Below the pieces are notes generated by a model. The model had not been told where the DNA came from. It worked only from the letters and a program-made list of their open reading frames with translations, and did no database searches. A stretch of DNA of 40,425 nucleotides from a virus: positions 1-40,425 of the IMG/VR virus record IMGVR_UViG_3300017770_003026; one strand, written 5' to 3'. Position 1 is the first letter of the stretch; each line of letters starts with the position of its first letter. Shown one piece after another: positions 17,901 to 25,852 of this stretch. The position numbers and the translations under genes were made by a program.

Positions 17901-20900
17901 ATACAAGACTTACCAGAGAAAACACTTATTGGTCGTGCTGATATTGACTTTGATGGTGAACAAGAAGGTGCAGGCGAAAGTGGTATTGCTAGAGCTATAC
18001 CATTTAGTTTAGTAGTTGATGAAGGTGGAGGTCTACAAGATAAAGACTTTAACGATAGTGTACTAACAAAAGTTTCAGGTACAATTATTGTTACTACTGG
18101 AGAACTTACTTTACCAGACGGTACTAATATTACACAGGTAGGTAACACAGGTGCTACAGGTACTATACAAGGTGCAGTAAATACTGAAAACGAATTGGTG
18201 CTTGTAGATACAGCAGGAACATTTAATACTACAGGACAACTACAAATTGTAAGTGGTAGTGCATTAGGTACACAAAGTGTTCCAACATCAGTTATTACTT
18301 CACAGAATTTACTAGGCTCAGCACTTGTTAAAATACGTGACGGAGTTTATGGATCTAGTATAATTAGTAAAACAGGTTCAGACGATAGTATAGTTAGAAC
18401 ACTTAAAAACGGTGACACAATTTCAGGTGTAGATAATACACTTAACTTAGGTGGTTGGATTAACCCTAGAGGTTTATTAGTAGATAGTCGCAGAGTACTA
18501 GATACACAAAGTGACACACTTTCTATATACACTCCAAACGATCATTTAAGTATACAAATTGAAGGTACTGCACCATCAGCTAATACACCACTTTCAGATA
18601 AGAGTACAGTTAGCATACCAAATGCTTCAGTACAAATTGGTTCAACAACTATTCTTAAAGATCCTATTAACTATGGTGGATTTGCAGGTAACTTCCAACA
18701 GAACACTGAAGGTCCTACTCAATCAAATAGTGAACCATACTTAGTTACACCTTGGGTTTACACAAACTACATTCAAGCACCAGGTGAACTTACAAGTGAA
18801 GGTACTGGTATATCAATTGGCGCTGGTGGTAGACACACTGGTGTAAAAGAGATTGGTTTAGTAGTTGCTGGTTATACTGATGCATTTAAAGTAAAAGAAA
18901 CAGAAATTTTACTAGGTACTAACGAAGTAACTCGTGTTAAAATTTTAAACGGTTCAACTAGCGTATATAACTCATTTAATATTGTTGATGGCACAGATGT
19001 TAAATTTAGTGTAGCAGGTAATACAGGTAATACTAGTATTGTTGGTACGTTGGGTGTTAGTGAAGCTGTTACAGCAAACGCTGGCATTACAGTTGACGAC
19101 AGTGTGTTTGATGGTAATAAAATTAGTAGAACTAACGGTGACTTTGAAATTGAAACTGTTACAGTTGCTCCTGGTACAGGTGGTGACATTATACTTAACC
19201 CAGCTGGCGAGAATGTTATATTCAAAGACGGTACTGATGAAAGATTAAACTTTGCTACTACTGAAGATGCTCAAGAGCTTACAACACAGGGTGCGTTTAC
19301 TATTGATGTTAACGGAACAGAAAAAGCCTTTACTGTTGAAGCAACAGGTAACATTGTATTAGATGCAGAGCTTGACATTGAACTTAATGCAAATGGTGGT
19401 GACGTTGTAATTAAAGATGCAACAGCTGACATATTTAAGTTTGCTAATACTGCAAATGGTTTAAATCTAGATTATCTAGAACAAGATAAAATATTAAGTA
19501 TACGTGGCAACGATGCCGGTACTATGTTTGACGCATTAACTTTCGATATGGAAAATGATGGTAATGCTCAATTTAGTAACAATGTTCTAATTGATAATGA
19601 CTTAACTGTTACTGGTAATGTTGCGTTTAATGGTAACATTGAATTAGGAAATGCAGTTACAGATACTATTACAACAAACGCTATTATCACTGACGAAGTA
19701 TTAGAACTTAGACTTGATGATAACGGTGCGGCAGGATTTAATTTAAAATTCCAAAAAACAACTGACAATGTTGCTGGTGGTGATGACTTAGGTGTTATTA
19801 CTTTCCAAAGTAATGGTGCAGTATCAACTACACTAGATCAAATAAAATCAACTATTACTGCAAATGCTACTGAAGTAACTAACTCCGGCGAGAGAAGTAA
19901 TATTGTGTTTGCTACAGCAAGTGGCGTAAGTACAACTGCTAATAGACTTGTAATTAGTGATACAATAACATCTAGTGCTAACATAGTAGCAAATAATACA
20001 GAGACTCTTGGTACAAGTGGTACTCCTTGGAGTAAAGCATATGTTACTGATAACTATGGTACACATCACGGTGATATTAAAGACAGTAGTGGTAACGTAA
20101 TTGTTGATGTAGGTACAGTACTAGCTGGCTCAGATGCTAACGCTAGTGTGTTCTATGGTAAGTTTAATGGTCCATTAACAGGTGGTGTTGATACTGCAGG
20201 TGTTGCAGACACACTTCAATCATCGCAGGAAGATGGTACTGCAACAGATGCAGATGTTTATCCACTATGGGTAACAAGTAACCCAGCTCATACATCTAGA
20301 ACAGGACATGCGGCATTTACTACTGCTAACTTTAAACTGAATCCAAGTAACGGTAACTTAACATTAAACGGTCAACTTGGCGCAGATACAATTAACATTG
20401 GTAGTAGCAATTTAAGTAGTATTGGATTATTAACAGCAGACATTTACGCAAGTGACGGAACAAGTAAAATACTTGAAGCAGGAACTGATGGAGACGATGC
20501 TACATTTACTGGAGACGTTACTGGTCAAGTATCTAGTTTATCAAACCATGATACTGCTGACTTATCAGAAGGTACTAACTTATACTACACAGACACTAGA
20601 GTATCAACATATCTTAGTAATAATAACTATGCAACTACAACTGATGTTGCTAATGCAGTATCAAATGGTGCAAGTGCAAATATAGCAGTTTCTAATACTA
20701 ACTCTAGTGCTAGTGACTATTTTATTACATTTACAGATTCAAACGGTGCATCACAATCACTAAGCATTGATAAAGATGGTGGAAATGGTTTAAAATACAG
20801 ACCTAGTGATTCAACACTAACAGCAACTAACTTTAGTGGTACAGCAAGTTCAGCTAACTTTGCTGACTTGGCTGAGAAATATGTAGGTGATCAAGCATAC

Positions 20901-21239
20901 GAGCCAGGTACAGTATTAGTATTTGGTGGCGACAATGAAGTTACAATTTGTACAGCAAAAGGTGATCGTAAGGTTGCAGGTGTTGTTTCAACAGATCCTG
21001 CATACTTAATGAACAATGCACTAAAAGGTGATACAGTTGTTGAACTGGCACTAACAGGGCGTGTACCTTGTAAAGTTATTGGCACTGTTGAAAAAGGTGA
21101 CATGCTTGTAACAAGTGCAATACCAGGTTATGCAATGGTTGATAATGATCCTAAACTAGGTACAGTAATTGGTAAAGCAGTCGAAAGCAAAGACAGCGAT
21201 GGCAAAGGTGTCATTGAAGTAGTTGTAGGACGTATGTAA
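8982..21239 (+). CDS. giant virion structural (tail-fibre-like) protein, 4085 aa
   Basis: One uninterrupted frame covers 30% of the window. The N-terminal module (NIGVEGNDGTGDSIRESFRK, then VNENFNELY) is shared with the gene at 21265 and probably docks the protein on the tail. Three repeats centred on C-x-R-D-x-x-Y-I occur near residues 525, 849 and 1388, and a KGDxxTQxxTGAxGxV-like motif recurs near 828, 1320, 1935, 2152, 2640 and 3044. Residues 1500-1790 resemble a beta-helix with NDATIIRNCTVQGHGG. The last 125 residues (ADLAEKYVGDQAYEPGTVLV onward) match the Peptidase_G2-type C-terminal module of phage fibres, thought to assist trimerisation and sometimes self-cleave. Composition is rich in Asn, Thr, Ser and Gly with few cysteines. 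GGAG lies 11 nt before the ATG. Confidence 0.85.
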   Translation: MAKQDVNIGVEGNDGTGDSIRESFRKVNENFNELYAVFGEGGQISLTDLGDIAIDSFENFPSTDSAPVMAGINNDTQGSKLEFFRFASDKFIDPTLDDSIAFDASRIDDDGRPVIVVRAVKSDLASDSAPTLGGNLDMAGNFVAYNPAPANTWKQKAEDNGYTIDDVLITKGYADSNYLKGGGTGTGSQLRVRTEDEISTEDYTFTINSYTSGNAVINDRYIDGVLTTGQGHGFDSSANGASFTYSSTLTSAIDQTSTKALTDLTEFPTGTFFVRVVSDTQLGLYRTKTDAEAGTNKLNVAGGTGTQQLADFYYQPKKLTGDFLANEAIPRESIVRRQGDQMAGKLYLEDHPGELAGIGTPNGIEDLQAASKFYVDNTSFASNINLFVSTTGDDTQASTPPGKEGRSLAYAYRSVNAAARRAEEIVVSSPVEPGPYMQKIEYGANAQSLVSSKIYSADFKAGERADYGASTEKFNSLVIQNKDFVIAETIKWVSLQIATANADLTLTESDPTYIWKNFAYNEAICARDLGYIIDAGRLDTRSSTTANKLSRSAGLRYYSNSSGRLAVTTQEAQTIATINKAKELFESYILINTAYPNPLNADYDQFFDVGLVDAPSAAIDVFSAKIGIVTNIIDNGIDSAPALREGAPYVLRITNGGNDSVWQGKDLNTDLIPGKVVTGSRSGAIGRIITYSNDINDATNTDELELILEEPFEFLVDGAGRDIQNVEVSDSLGDELEYGNRVSQKQITIKVESGIYEEDYPIKVSSQVSVVGDEMRRAIIRPKNRVSQSKWANTYFYRDKYFDGLTLHSNTVTFADEVALTLAGGTLTAYKGDILTQTSTFTYNEAKCRRDIQYILEQAGFDIVLGTNYNQIVQGLAYQNTSAGVVQASQLQQELASIGFAGNRVALLDDVADNTSALSRSRAYFATVLDLIENGNTDENSVNSPGDGNYVADITSTLVFPDFNGVDSNKVAARDKLQANKPFIKTEIIAHINNDTTPPAGFDSDMEDLLEQNIGRWTDALTYNILYGGNDAASTQARLYFTDTSLNINGTYQTVVKAAITHFKTIVTDILTGVTRSGATGNDNTDGINDQVVSGDNASATEGSEAQSLLDIIYNAVNNQTLPTGVTLPTSALNAADISQALRDAKGDIDTNIASGDASVNIIDLTIDFINSNTDSRAVVQEDVVNGTAVVVTYNDGYNPAGANFSASPQFNLTDDLKLNGALQSGLKVASADTTNTKDFDMGWHYASDSRKPINTNSALSVNNLGNRINASLILAENKINIQEDIYDWMDIQATAAQTAGFGTWAETTIVFTGTVTAVKGETMTQATTGASGKVKDDPINAAGKTTVVLVSPTTIFNTANQLTGSESGSHGAAGVPESVNVGKFSFTTKCKRDIGYIVDALANDLTKGRNDASMQVQGLYYEGAVEVGQEEITTQAISRIATVCESLLNVAGIQEPNGTVLTTWKTNFAAAEDGSSGVVTNLINTITYAFNPEYNPPIHNRDMDVFLMNDATIIRNCTVQGHGGFMTVLDPAGQILTKSPYIQTGSSFSQSVNKQAFRGGMFVDGFNGNMPLEIVGRKNGNNFRLFARSKRSQVQVNGVGVGHGLFVRRPEVPAPFYVNGIRYQVNSIINHDQENGTCELILDDNSGVKDGNGNGLGWEGPVTHYTLVNDVRTPQYGQSENYTTVLQTAGNRSQLGNDFTQINDLGYGLLVTNTGLSEMVGMFTYYCHAAYYANNGSEIRSVGGSNAYGNFGLVAAGSDPNEVPQSGELAYNTVQTAKVYRNESAQFEAEEQQNYVYVYDTDFIPLPEGEIDITFAERTALVSFTGTNTVEVTGHGYETGTKVTIENTVGVTGLNDDHYINRVDANTFTIFSDAALTSARNFSGSLSTLGAIIPADEAGTDVRKYEVVNVIPAIVEDLIPAVNQQEFTLSGAVKAHYGDTVTQETTGAIGKVVRPQRTSNVDGVVVGGTTLFISQADSPAALFNTSDKIKITDVYSNTDTTEFTDNITINTIDSSSDTSGLPLKGGNGAVWKITFSNQTSDSTSATGGLAQQLYGGESVVIRTRAKVIFDNVESTDIRPSTAVVLSEGSKVYRSLAFNEQAISSWGDTADQTLPSGFNLVTFDDNYKYILATVAKSKFESQVKLTLGAGVAVTRGDVVTQGSASGVVTESQAGATVIYLSDWNGTSFTTSSITINATSTTVTDVVEFSNTATFGATAGDTKVALTSPVTDADSLGRLNSGSMIFGWKDRVHVVVAYHDGEGNTQGTPAAGTQLTGFPYFEVGAAALVDKNTQVNPTPPGTGIARPLDIGSTQQVVLSVGAQDGIGASITVNISLNRATGHDFSNIGTGGFNTSNYPNILFGNPSEAKAEAYTNSDVAEKSQVWERGKGRVFVMSTDEDGFFRVGKFFEVDQGTGTVKFAAQINISGLDGLGFRDGETISKFTGDNGMSPIDNSTVPTSYAVEQYIDRRLGFDRNMNVKAALLGDGFLPQKNPILTITRDSNNNPNHTLNMQSGRLVQLADPTDDLDATTKQYVDKRVFANDEVQELKDIELNDISFEDDYGKNDLLVLTGNRRVYVKQTIGNPDDWRIGQLITGVASETAAYIEDLEAKTLDNGEEIYVLTYSPLQITSIQTSGANNNLTAQRGFTVTQSGTGATGEILWEQDQSTTNENRQVTQGNEIRLINTTGTFVAGNSANVLTITDLFGTAVSTTVYPLSITIPTVSDFSNEKIENTDGAYGNTTGGFDGAVVTTTLEFANASESNLSGDGVPGSTTRSDVNIAVERIRGTMDSNGQLLDPGSTKVNLQLQAQSIINADVNNEADIIQSKLDMNNAPVLTNSNNFEDASTAGQRTKQANQGLAAFNADVFAEDQIWTLQGADVTAFIASLAVNDVITQTAGAKEAYVVATDTGVNQIKVRVSTAFTIGNAGANRLTRISINQSDYTQDADAQSNTTINTILNTGFINVKDRGITFDKIQDLPEKTLIGRADIDFDGEQEGAGESGIARAIPFSLVVDEGGGLQDKDFNDSVLTKVSGTIIVTTGELTLPDGTNITQVGNTGATGTIQGAVNTENELVLVDTAGTFNTTGQLQIVSGSALGTQSVPTSVITSQNLLGSALVKIRDGVYGSSIISKTGSDDSIVRTLKNGDTISGVDNTLNLGGWINPRGLLVDSRRVLDTQSDTLSIYTPNDHLSIQIEGTAPSANTPLSDKSTVSIPNASVQIGSTTILKDPINYGGFAGNFQQNTEGPTQSNSEPYLVTPWVYTNYIQAPGELTSEGTGISIGAGGRHTGVKEIGLVVAGYTDAFKVKETEILLGTNEVTRVKILNGSTSVYNSFNIVDGTDVKFSVAGNTGNTSIVGTLGVSEAVTANAGITVDDSVFDGNKISRTNGDFEIETVTVAPGTGGDIILNPAGENVIFKDGTDERLNFATTEDAQELTTQGAFTIDVNGTEKAFTVEATGNIVLDAELDIELNANGGDVVIKDATADIFKFANTANGLNLDYLEQDKILSIRGNDAGTMFDALTFDMENDGNAQFSNNVLIDNDLTVTGNVAFNGNIELGNAVTDTITTNAIITDEVLELRLDDNGAAGFNLKFQKTTDNVAGGDDLGVITFQSNGAVSTTLDQIKSTITANATEVTNSGERSNIVFATASGVSTTANRLVISDTITSSANIVANNTETLGTSGTPWSKAYVTDNYGTHHGDIKDSSGNVIVDVGTVLAGSDANASVFYGKFNGPLTGGVDTAGVADTLQSSQEDGTATDADVYPLWVTSNPAHTSRTGHAAFTTANFKLNPSNGNLTLNGQLGADTINIGSSNLSSIGLLTADIYASDGTSKILEAGTDGDDATFTGDVTGQVSSLSNHDTADLSEGTNLYYTDTRVSTYLSNNNYATTTDVANAVSNGASANIAVSNTNSSASDYFITFTDSNGASQSLSIDKDGGNGLKYRPSDSTLTATNFSGTASSANFADLAEKYVGDQAYEPGTVLVFGGDNEVTICTAKGDRKVAGVVSTDPAYLMNNALKGDTVVELALTGRVPCKVIGTVEKGDMLVTSAIPGYAMVDNDPKLGTVIGKAVESKDSDGKGVIEVVVGRM

Positions 21240-21245
21240 TAAATA
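21238..21245 (+). promoter_or_regulatory. T4-type late promoter box AATAAATA
   Basis: AATAAATA (7 of 8) overlaps the TAA stop (21237-21239) of the giant gene. Predicted start near 21251, leader about 14 nt with GCGGAGAC before ATG 21265. Confidence 0.6.
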
Positions 21246-21264
21246 TAGTAAAGCGGAGACAAAC

Positions 21265-21987
21265 ATGGCACTAAAAACTATAAACCTAGGCGGAGTTGCA
21301 AATGACGGCACAGGTGATGATCTAAGAGAAGCATTTGAAAAAGTTGTTTTTAACTTTAACGATCTAGATTTAAGAACACCAGAAGCAACTACTGTTCTTA
21401 ATTTAGGAAGTGGCGAAGGATTATATGCCAGTTCAAATGTTGCCGAATTACAATTTAAATCATTAGTAGGCGGAAACAATGTAACACTAGCATCTACAGA
21501 TAATGAAATTACTGTAAACGTTGATGCAGGTGTTACACAATTTATTGTGGCTGCCGATACTGGTAGTTTAACAGTAACAGAAAATAATGGTTACACAGTC
21601 CAAGGTGGAACACTTATTTCAACAACAGTAAATGGTAGCAATATTACTATCGACTCAAGTGCGTTAGGATCATTACAAGATGACCCAGCACCAAGACTTG
21701 CGGCAGGCCTTAACGCCGACGGATACAATTTAGGTAACGTTGGTTTAATAAACGCAACAACAGTAACAGCAAACTTTGCAGGCGACTTAACAGGTAATGT
21801 ACATAACATTGATATAAGAGATCTTAACTATTATAAAGAACCTACAAACAGTTGGAACTTTGGATCTATTACGCCTGTTACAGTAACTAACTTATACGAC
21901 TTTATGTTCCAAACAGCAGTTGTAGACTTTGGTGCTATTGCAGGTGGCGGCACAAATGTAAGTTTAGATCTTGGCGACGGATTGTAA
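21265..21987 (+). CDS. tail-fibre-like structural protein, 240 aa
   Basis: Residues 5-35 (INLGGVANDGTGDDLREAFE, then KVVFNFNDLD) repeat the N-terminal module of the 4085-aa protein, so both may attach to the same virion site. The rest is beta-rich and Thr/Asn/Gly-rich (VTLASTDNEITVNVDAG; ISTTVNGSNITIDSS) and looks like a short fibre shaft ending in AGGGTNVSLDLGDGL. It has no Peptidase_G2-like C-terminus. It stands behind its own late box with a good ribosome site. Probably a short fibre or baseplate accessory; the exact position is unknown. Confidence 0.65.
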   Translation: MALKTINLGGVANDGTGDDLREAFEKVVFNFNDLDLRTPEATTVLNLGSGEGLYASSNVAELQFKSLVGGNNVTLASTDNEITVNVDAGVTQFIVAADTGSLTVTENNGYTVQGGTLISTTVNGSNITIDSSALGSLQDDPAPRLAAGLNADGYNLGNVGLINATTVTANFAGDLTGNVHNIDIRDLNYYKEPTNSWNFGSITPVTVTNLYDFMFQTAVVDFGAIAGGGTNVSLDLGDGL

Positions 21988-21997
21988 GTCAAGAGAC

Positions 21998-22005
21998 GAT
22001 AAATA
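21998..22005 (+). promoter_or_regulatory. T4-type late promoter box GATAAATA
   Basis: GATAAATA (7 of 8). Predicted start near 22011 gives a 17-nt leader containing AAAGGA before ATG 22028, the 985-aa structural gene. Confidence 0.6.
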
Positions 22006-22027
22006 TGCTATATAAAGGATTTTTTGT

Positions 22028-24985
22028 ATGGCTCTGTGGACACTAGCAAATAACATTACTCTTCGAGAAGTAGAAGAAGGTCAGACACTTCGCCCAGCTA
22101 AAACGGGTGAAAATAGATCGGCTGGCCTGTTGCCTATTGATTTAGGTGTAATAACTGGTAGCACTATTAGTATTATAAGCGGAAGTTTGCCCCCAGGACT
22201 TAGAATTAAAGAAGGAACACTTCAGGGAACACCTTTAGAAGTAGCACGAGAAACAGATTTTAAATTTGTTCTACGAGCAAGTAAAGATGGCAACATCGAA
22301 GACCGAACATATAATGTTAGCGTTAAAGGTGCTGATCAACCTATATGGGGAACTACAGCAGGTTCACTTCCAATTGGAAACAATGAAACATACTACATAC
22401 TTGATAGTGCGCCAATTGACTTTCAATTAATTGCAACTGATACAGATACAGAAGCAGGCGAAACACTAGAATACTTTATTGCTAGTGGCGATGGCGAATT
22501 ACCGCCAGGCATACAACTTACTAGAGATGGTAGAATTGTTGGCGTTGTAGATCCTGTACTTGCATTAGACAAAGCGGCACAGCAAGGATTTTATGATGAT
22601 AGTCCTTATGGTGCATTTCCTTTTGATTTTGGTACAAGGCCTGCAAATGGTTACGACAGTTTTTATTATGATATTGAATTCTATGATAAAAGTGTTGCTA
22701 CTAAGTCACCTAAAAAATTAAATAGAAACTATCAATTCCGTGTAAGTGTAAGTGACGGAGACACAATACAAAAAAGATTGTTTAGAATATATGTTGTAGG
22801 TGATGACTTCCTACGTTCAGACAATACTATTATGCAATCGGGTAACACTTTATTTGGTGCTGATGCAACTTTTGTAAGAACACCTATATGGCTTACACCT
22901 GCAGACTTAGGTTATCGTAGAGCTGATAATTATGTAACATTATATCTTGATACAATTGATGCTAGTAATACATTAGGATTTATTACATATGCATTAAAAG
23001 ATACAAACGATGACGGTAGTCAAAGTTCTATACCACCAGGCATGACACTAGATACAGGCACTGGCGAACTAGCAGGCATAGTTCCTTATCAGCCTAATGT
23101 TACTAAAGAATATAAGTTTACAGTTACAGCAACACGTTATGTTGGTCCTGCAACAAACACAGAAGATTTAAGTTTCGAAGTATACGAAACAACATACCCA
23201 CAGAATAGAACTCCTGCAACAAAAATGAAGGCAGGTAAAAATTATGAAATTGTAAGTGTATATGGTACTACAGATTATACAACTGTTGGTGCGGCAAATA
23301 ATAATATTGGAACAATATTTACATCATCAGGTCCTACTAGTGGAACAAACGAAAGTTTAGTTAAACAAGCCGGCGGTGCGTACACACTAAGAATTAAGAA
23401 GAGTCCTTATCTTGCTAAACTAAAAGGTAAAACTTTTAACCTTAAAGGTACATTATATACAGTAAGCGAAATTAATAACGCAAGTTATTTGTTTGATGTT
23501 TTAATTTTTACAAAAGCATTAGATGCACGTTTAAATGTAGACGAAACGTTTACAACTACTGTAACAATACCTGGCAAAGAAGATACAAACTCTTCACCAA
23601 AAGACAAAACATTTACAGTTAAGTTATTAGGTAAAATAGATAGTACACTTAATTGGATAAGTCCTAAAGCATTAGGAACTATTAATGCTAACCTAACAAG
23701 TACATTTAGTATAAATGCTACTACAAGTGTTCAAGGCGCAAACGTAAGATATATAAAAGAAGAAGGCAGATTGCCACCAGGATTATCTTTAGCACTCGAC
23801 GGTGAAATATTTGGTAAGGTACAACAGTTTGGTGAAAACAGATATAAAAGTTTTTGGAAAACAAACAGAGCATATGTTAGTGATGACATTGTTAAAGTAG
23901 GCTCAACAAAATATAAATGTTTAATTGCACACACTAGTCAAGCAGAGTTTATAAGTGATACTGCAAAATGGGAAGTGTACGCAGGATTTGCAGTAAGTGG
24001 TTTAACTACATTTGATTCAAACGATATGTTGTTTGACGGTAATACTACAAGTATTGATAAAACTTACACATTTAAAACAAGAGCTGAAGATCAATATGGA
24101 TTTAGTGCTATTAGAAGAGACTTTACTATTGTAATTAATGATCCTAATGATTTAGTATTCAGTAACATTATAGTTAAAGCATTTCTTGGATCGCAACAAA
24201 AATTCTTATATAATAGTTTTATTAGTGATCCTATTGTTTTTGATCCAGCAAAAATTTACAGACCAAACGATACAGGATTTGGAACACAGTCTGATTTAAA
24301 AATGTTAATGTATGCAGGAATTGAAACTGTTGACATGAACAAGTTTGTTGCGGCGGCTGCCAAAAATCATAAACGCAAACAATTTAAATTTGGTAGTATT
24401 AAAAAAGCAGTAGCATATGAACTTGGAACTAAAATACCAGTATACGAAGTTGTATACATTGAAGTAATAGATCCACAAGATCATAGTTCAGGCAATGTTC
24501 AATCAACATTAAAAGTAAAAAGTAAAATTGATAGAACAATAAACAGCATACAATACGAAACACTTGACAATACAAGTGGCGTAGTTGACAATAGTCCTAT
24601 TAGACAAAGACCAATAACCAATACACTTAAGATTGATAGTGATGCAATTAAAGTAGATGAGGACAAACAACAACAAAAATATATTAGTAACATAACTAAT
24701 ATGAGAAATAGAATAGCCGCTGTAGGTGAAACAGATAATAACTTTTTACCATTATGGATGCGTACACCACAAGAAAACAATATTGAAGCTCTTGGATATA
24801 CGCCAGCAGTAGTATTAACTTACTGTAAACCAGGAACAGCAGATGAAATTTTATTAAATATAAAAAATAGTGCATTTGATTTTAAATCAATTAACTTTGA
24901 AGTTGATAGATATATCATAGATAGCACTAGAGGAAACAGCAACGATCAGTATATACTATTCGCAAATTACGACTTTAACGTCTAA
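22028..24985 (+). CDS. large structural protein with putative Ig (He_PIG-like) repeats, 985 aa
   Basis: The motif (L/I)PPG(L/I/M)x(L/I)…GxxxG recurs four times: SLPPGLRIKEGTLQG near residue 51, ELPPGIQLTRDGRIVG near 157, SIPPGMTLDTGTGELAG near 334 and RLPPGLSLALDGEIFG near 580. This is the hallmark of cadherin-like putative Ig domains found in bacterial adhesins and phage tail proteins. Between repeats the protein is beta-rich; the C-terminal third (about 715-985) is less repetitive with FLGSQQKFLYNSFI and several lysine-rich stretches. It is likely a virion surface or baseplate protein contacting the host envelope. Late box and AAAGGA ribosome site support the start. Confidence 0.7.
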   Translation: MALWTLANNITLREVEEGQTLRPAKTGENRSAGLLPIDLGVITGSTISIISGSLPPGLRIKEGTLQGTPLEVARETDFKFVLRASKDGNIEDRTYNVSVKGADQPIWGTTAGSLPIGNNETYYILDSAPIDFQLIATDTDTEAGETLEYFIASGDGELPPGIQLTRDGRIVGVVDPVLALDKAAQQGFYDDSPYGAFPFDFGTRPANGYDSFYYDIEFYDKSVATKSPKKLNRNYQFRVSVSDGDTIQKRLFRIYVVGDDFLRSDNTIMQSGNTLFGADATFVRTPIWLTPADLGYRRADNYVTLYLDTIDASNTLGFITYALKDTNDDGSQSSIPPGMTLDTGTGELAGIVPYQPNVTKEYKFTVTATRYVGPATNTEDLSFEVYETTYPQNRTPATKMKAGKNYEIVSVYGTTDYTTVGAANNNIGTIFTSSGPTSGTNESLVKQAGGAYTLRIKKSPYLAKLKGKTFNLKGTLYTVSEINNASYLFDVLIFTKALDARLNVDETFTTTVTIPGKEDTNSSPKDKTFTVKLLGKIDSTLNWISPKALGTINANLTSTFSINATTSVQGANVRYIKEEGRLPPGLSLALDGEIFGKVQQFGENRYKSFWKTNRAYVSDDIVKVGSTKYKCLIAHTSQAEFISDTAKWEVYAGFAVSGLTTFDSNDMLFDGNTTSIDKTYTFKTRAEDQYGFSAIRRDFTIVINDPNDLVFSNIIVKAFLGSQQKFLYNSFISDPIVFDPAKIYRPNDTGFGTQSDLKMLMYAGIETVDMNKFVAAAAKNHKRKQFKFGSIKKAVAYELGTKIPVYEVVYIEVIDPQDHSSGNVQSTLKVKSKIDRTINSIQYETLDNTSGVVDNSPIRQRPITNTLKIDSDAIKVDEDKQQQKYISNITNMRNRIAAVGETDNNFLPLWMRTPQENNIEALGYTPAVVLTYCKPGTADEILLNIKNSAFDFKSINFEVDRYIIDSTRGNSNDQYILFANYDFNV

Positions 24986-24989
24986 CTAC

Positions 24990-24997
24990 GATAAATA
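24990..24997 (+). promoter_or_regulatory. T4-type late promoter box GATAAATA
   Basis: GATAAATA followed by C (7 of 8). Predicted start near 25003; leader about 17 nt with AGGAGAA before ATG 25020. Confidence 0.6.
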
Positions 24998-25019
24998 CTG
25001 CAACAGGAGAATATAGATT

Positions 25020-25604
25020 ATGTCAGACGTACCAGCAAACAATCCAATTAACATAACAGATTTGGATGTAGAATTTCCAGTACCAGGGCAAGACAACGAT
25101 AGCCAAGGATTTAGAGATAACTTTACTGTTATCAATACAAACAATAATGCTGTTAAAACAAGATTAGAAGATATAGAAACTAATATTGTTAGAAAAGATG
25201 AGGACGTAACATATGTTCAGTCGTCTACTAATACAGTTACTATTGCAAATCCAAACGTAAAAGCACTTACTAAAACTAAAAAGAATATAACTACTGGAAC
25301 TGAAATTGATTTTGCAGATGGTGACTATCATACTATTTCATTATCAAGCAGTAACACAACTGCAAACACTGCTACATTTGATATTACTGGCTATGCATAT
25401 GCTGGTCCATACCAAAAAGTTATATTAGAAGTTTCAAGTGATGCATCTTATACAATAGCGTGGAGCCCTAGTGTTACAATTAAATTTAGTGAATCAAGTT
25501 TTTGGTCAACTCCTGTAACAAATAGTTCTAAAGTACATATATTTGAAATTTGGACAACTAACGGTAGCGTATACTTTGCTGACTATATAGGCGCATATGC
25601 ATAA
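25020..25604 (+). CDS. virion structural protein, 194 aa
   Basis: The N-terminus contains PVPGQDNDSQGFRDNFTVIN followed by NNNAVKTRLEDIE. It loosely resembles the docking module of the proteins at 8982 and 21265 (acidic-Gly turn, R-x-x-F, N-rich helix). The rest is beta-rich (HTISLSSSNTTANTATFDI; YQKVILEVSSDASYTIAW) and ends in FEIWTTNGSVYFADYIGAYA, like compact C-terminal domains of small phage tail proteins. Late box and strong ribosome site support late expression. Its TAA overlaps the ATG of the next gene by one base. Confidence 0.6.
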   Translation: MSDVPANNPINITDLDVEFPVPGQDNDSQGFRDNFTVINTNNNAVKTRLEDIETNIVRKDEDVTYVQSSTNTVTIANPNVKALTKTKKNITTGTEIDFADGDYHTISLSSSNTTANTATFDITGYAYAGPYQKVILEVSSDASYTIAWSPSVTIKFSESSFWSTPVTNSSKVHIFEIWTTNGSVYFADYIGAYA

Positions 25605-25843
25605 TGCACCCGTTGTTCGAAAGTACTGACAATCTCTCTACCAGTGAAATAGAAGATAAAATTTTAGTTTTAAACAAGCGATTTTTCCAAACTCGCAATC
25701 CTCAAGTACACGAACAAATATCAATGCTACTAGATACGTACAAACTAGAATTAGAAACACGTATGGTAGCAGAAAAGAAGCGTCAACAAGAAAACCAAGA
25801 TAATGGTGAATCAGGACTTGACAATTTAATTAATATCAGTTAA
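25604..25843 (+). CDS. hypothetical helical protein, 79 aa
   Basis: Starts at the ATG overlapping the previous stop (TAATG), so translation is probably coupled. The protein is predicted mostly helical (TSEIEDKILVLNKRFFQ; ISMLLDTYKLELETRMVAE) with a polar, Gln/Asn-rich C-terminus. No membrane segment or recognisable domain. The tail-gene context suggests a small assembly or chaperone-like factor for its partner (inference). Confidence 0.55.
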   Translation: MHPLFESTDNLSTSEIEDKILVLNKRFFQTRNPQVHEQISMLLDTYKLELETRMVAEKKRQQENQDNGESGLDNLINIS

Positions 25844-25846
25844 ACT
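25818..25846 (+). promoter_or_regulatory. possible sigma70-type promoter TTGACA-N17-TAAACT
   Basis: A perfect -35 TTGACA (25818-25823) with a 17-bp spacer precedes a weaker -10 TAAACT (25841-25846), inside the end of the upstream gene. The predicted start (about 25853) coincides with the ATG of the next gene, which lacks a ribosome site. Confidence 0.35.
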
Positions 25847-25852
25847 AACTGT

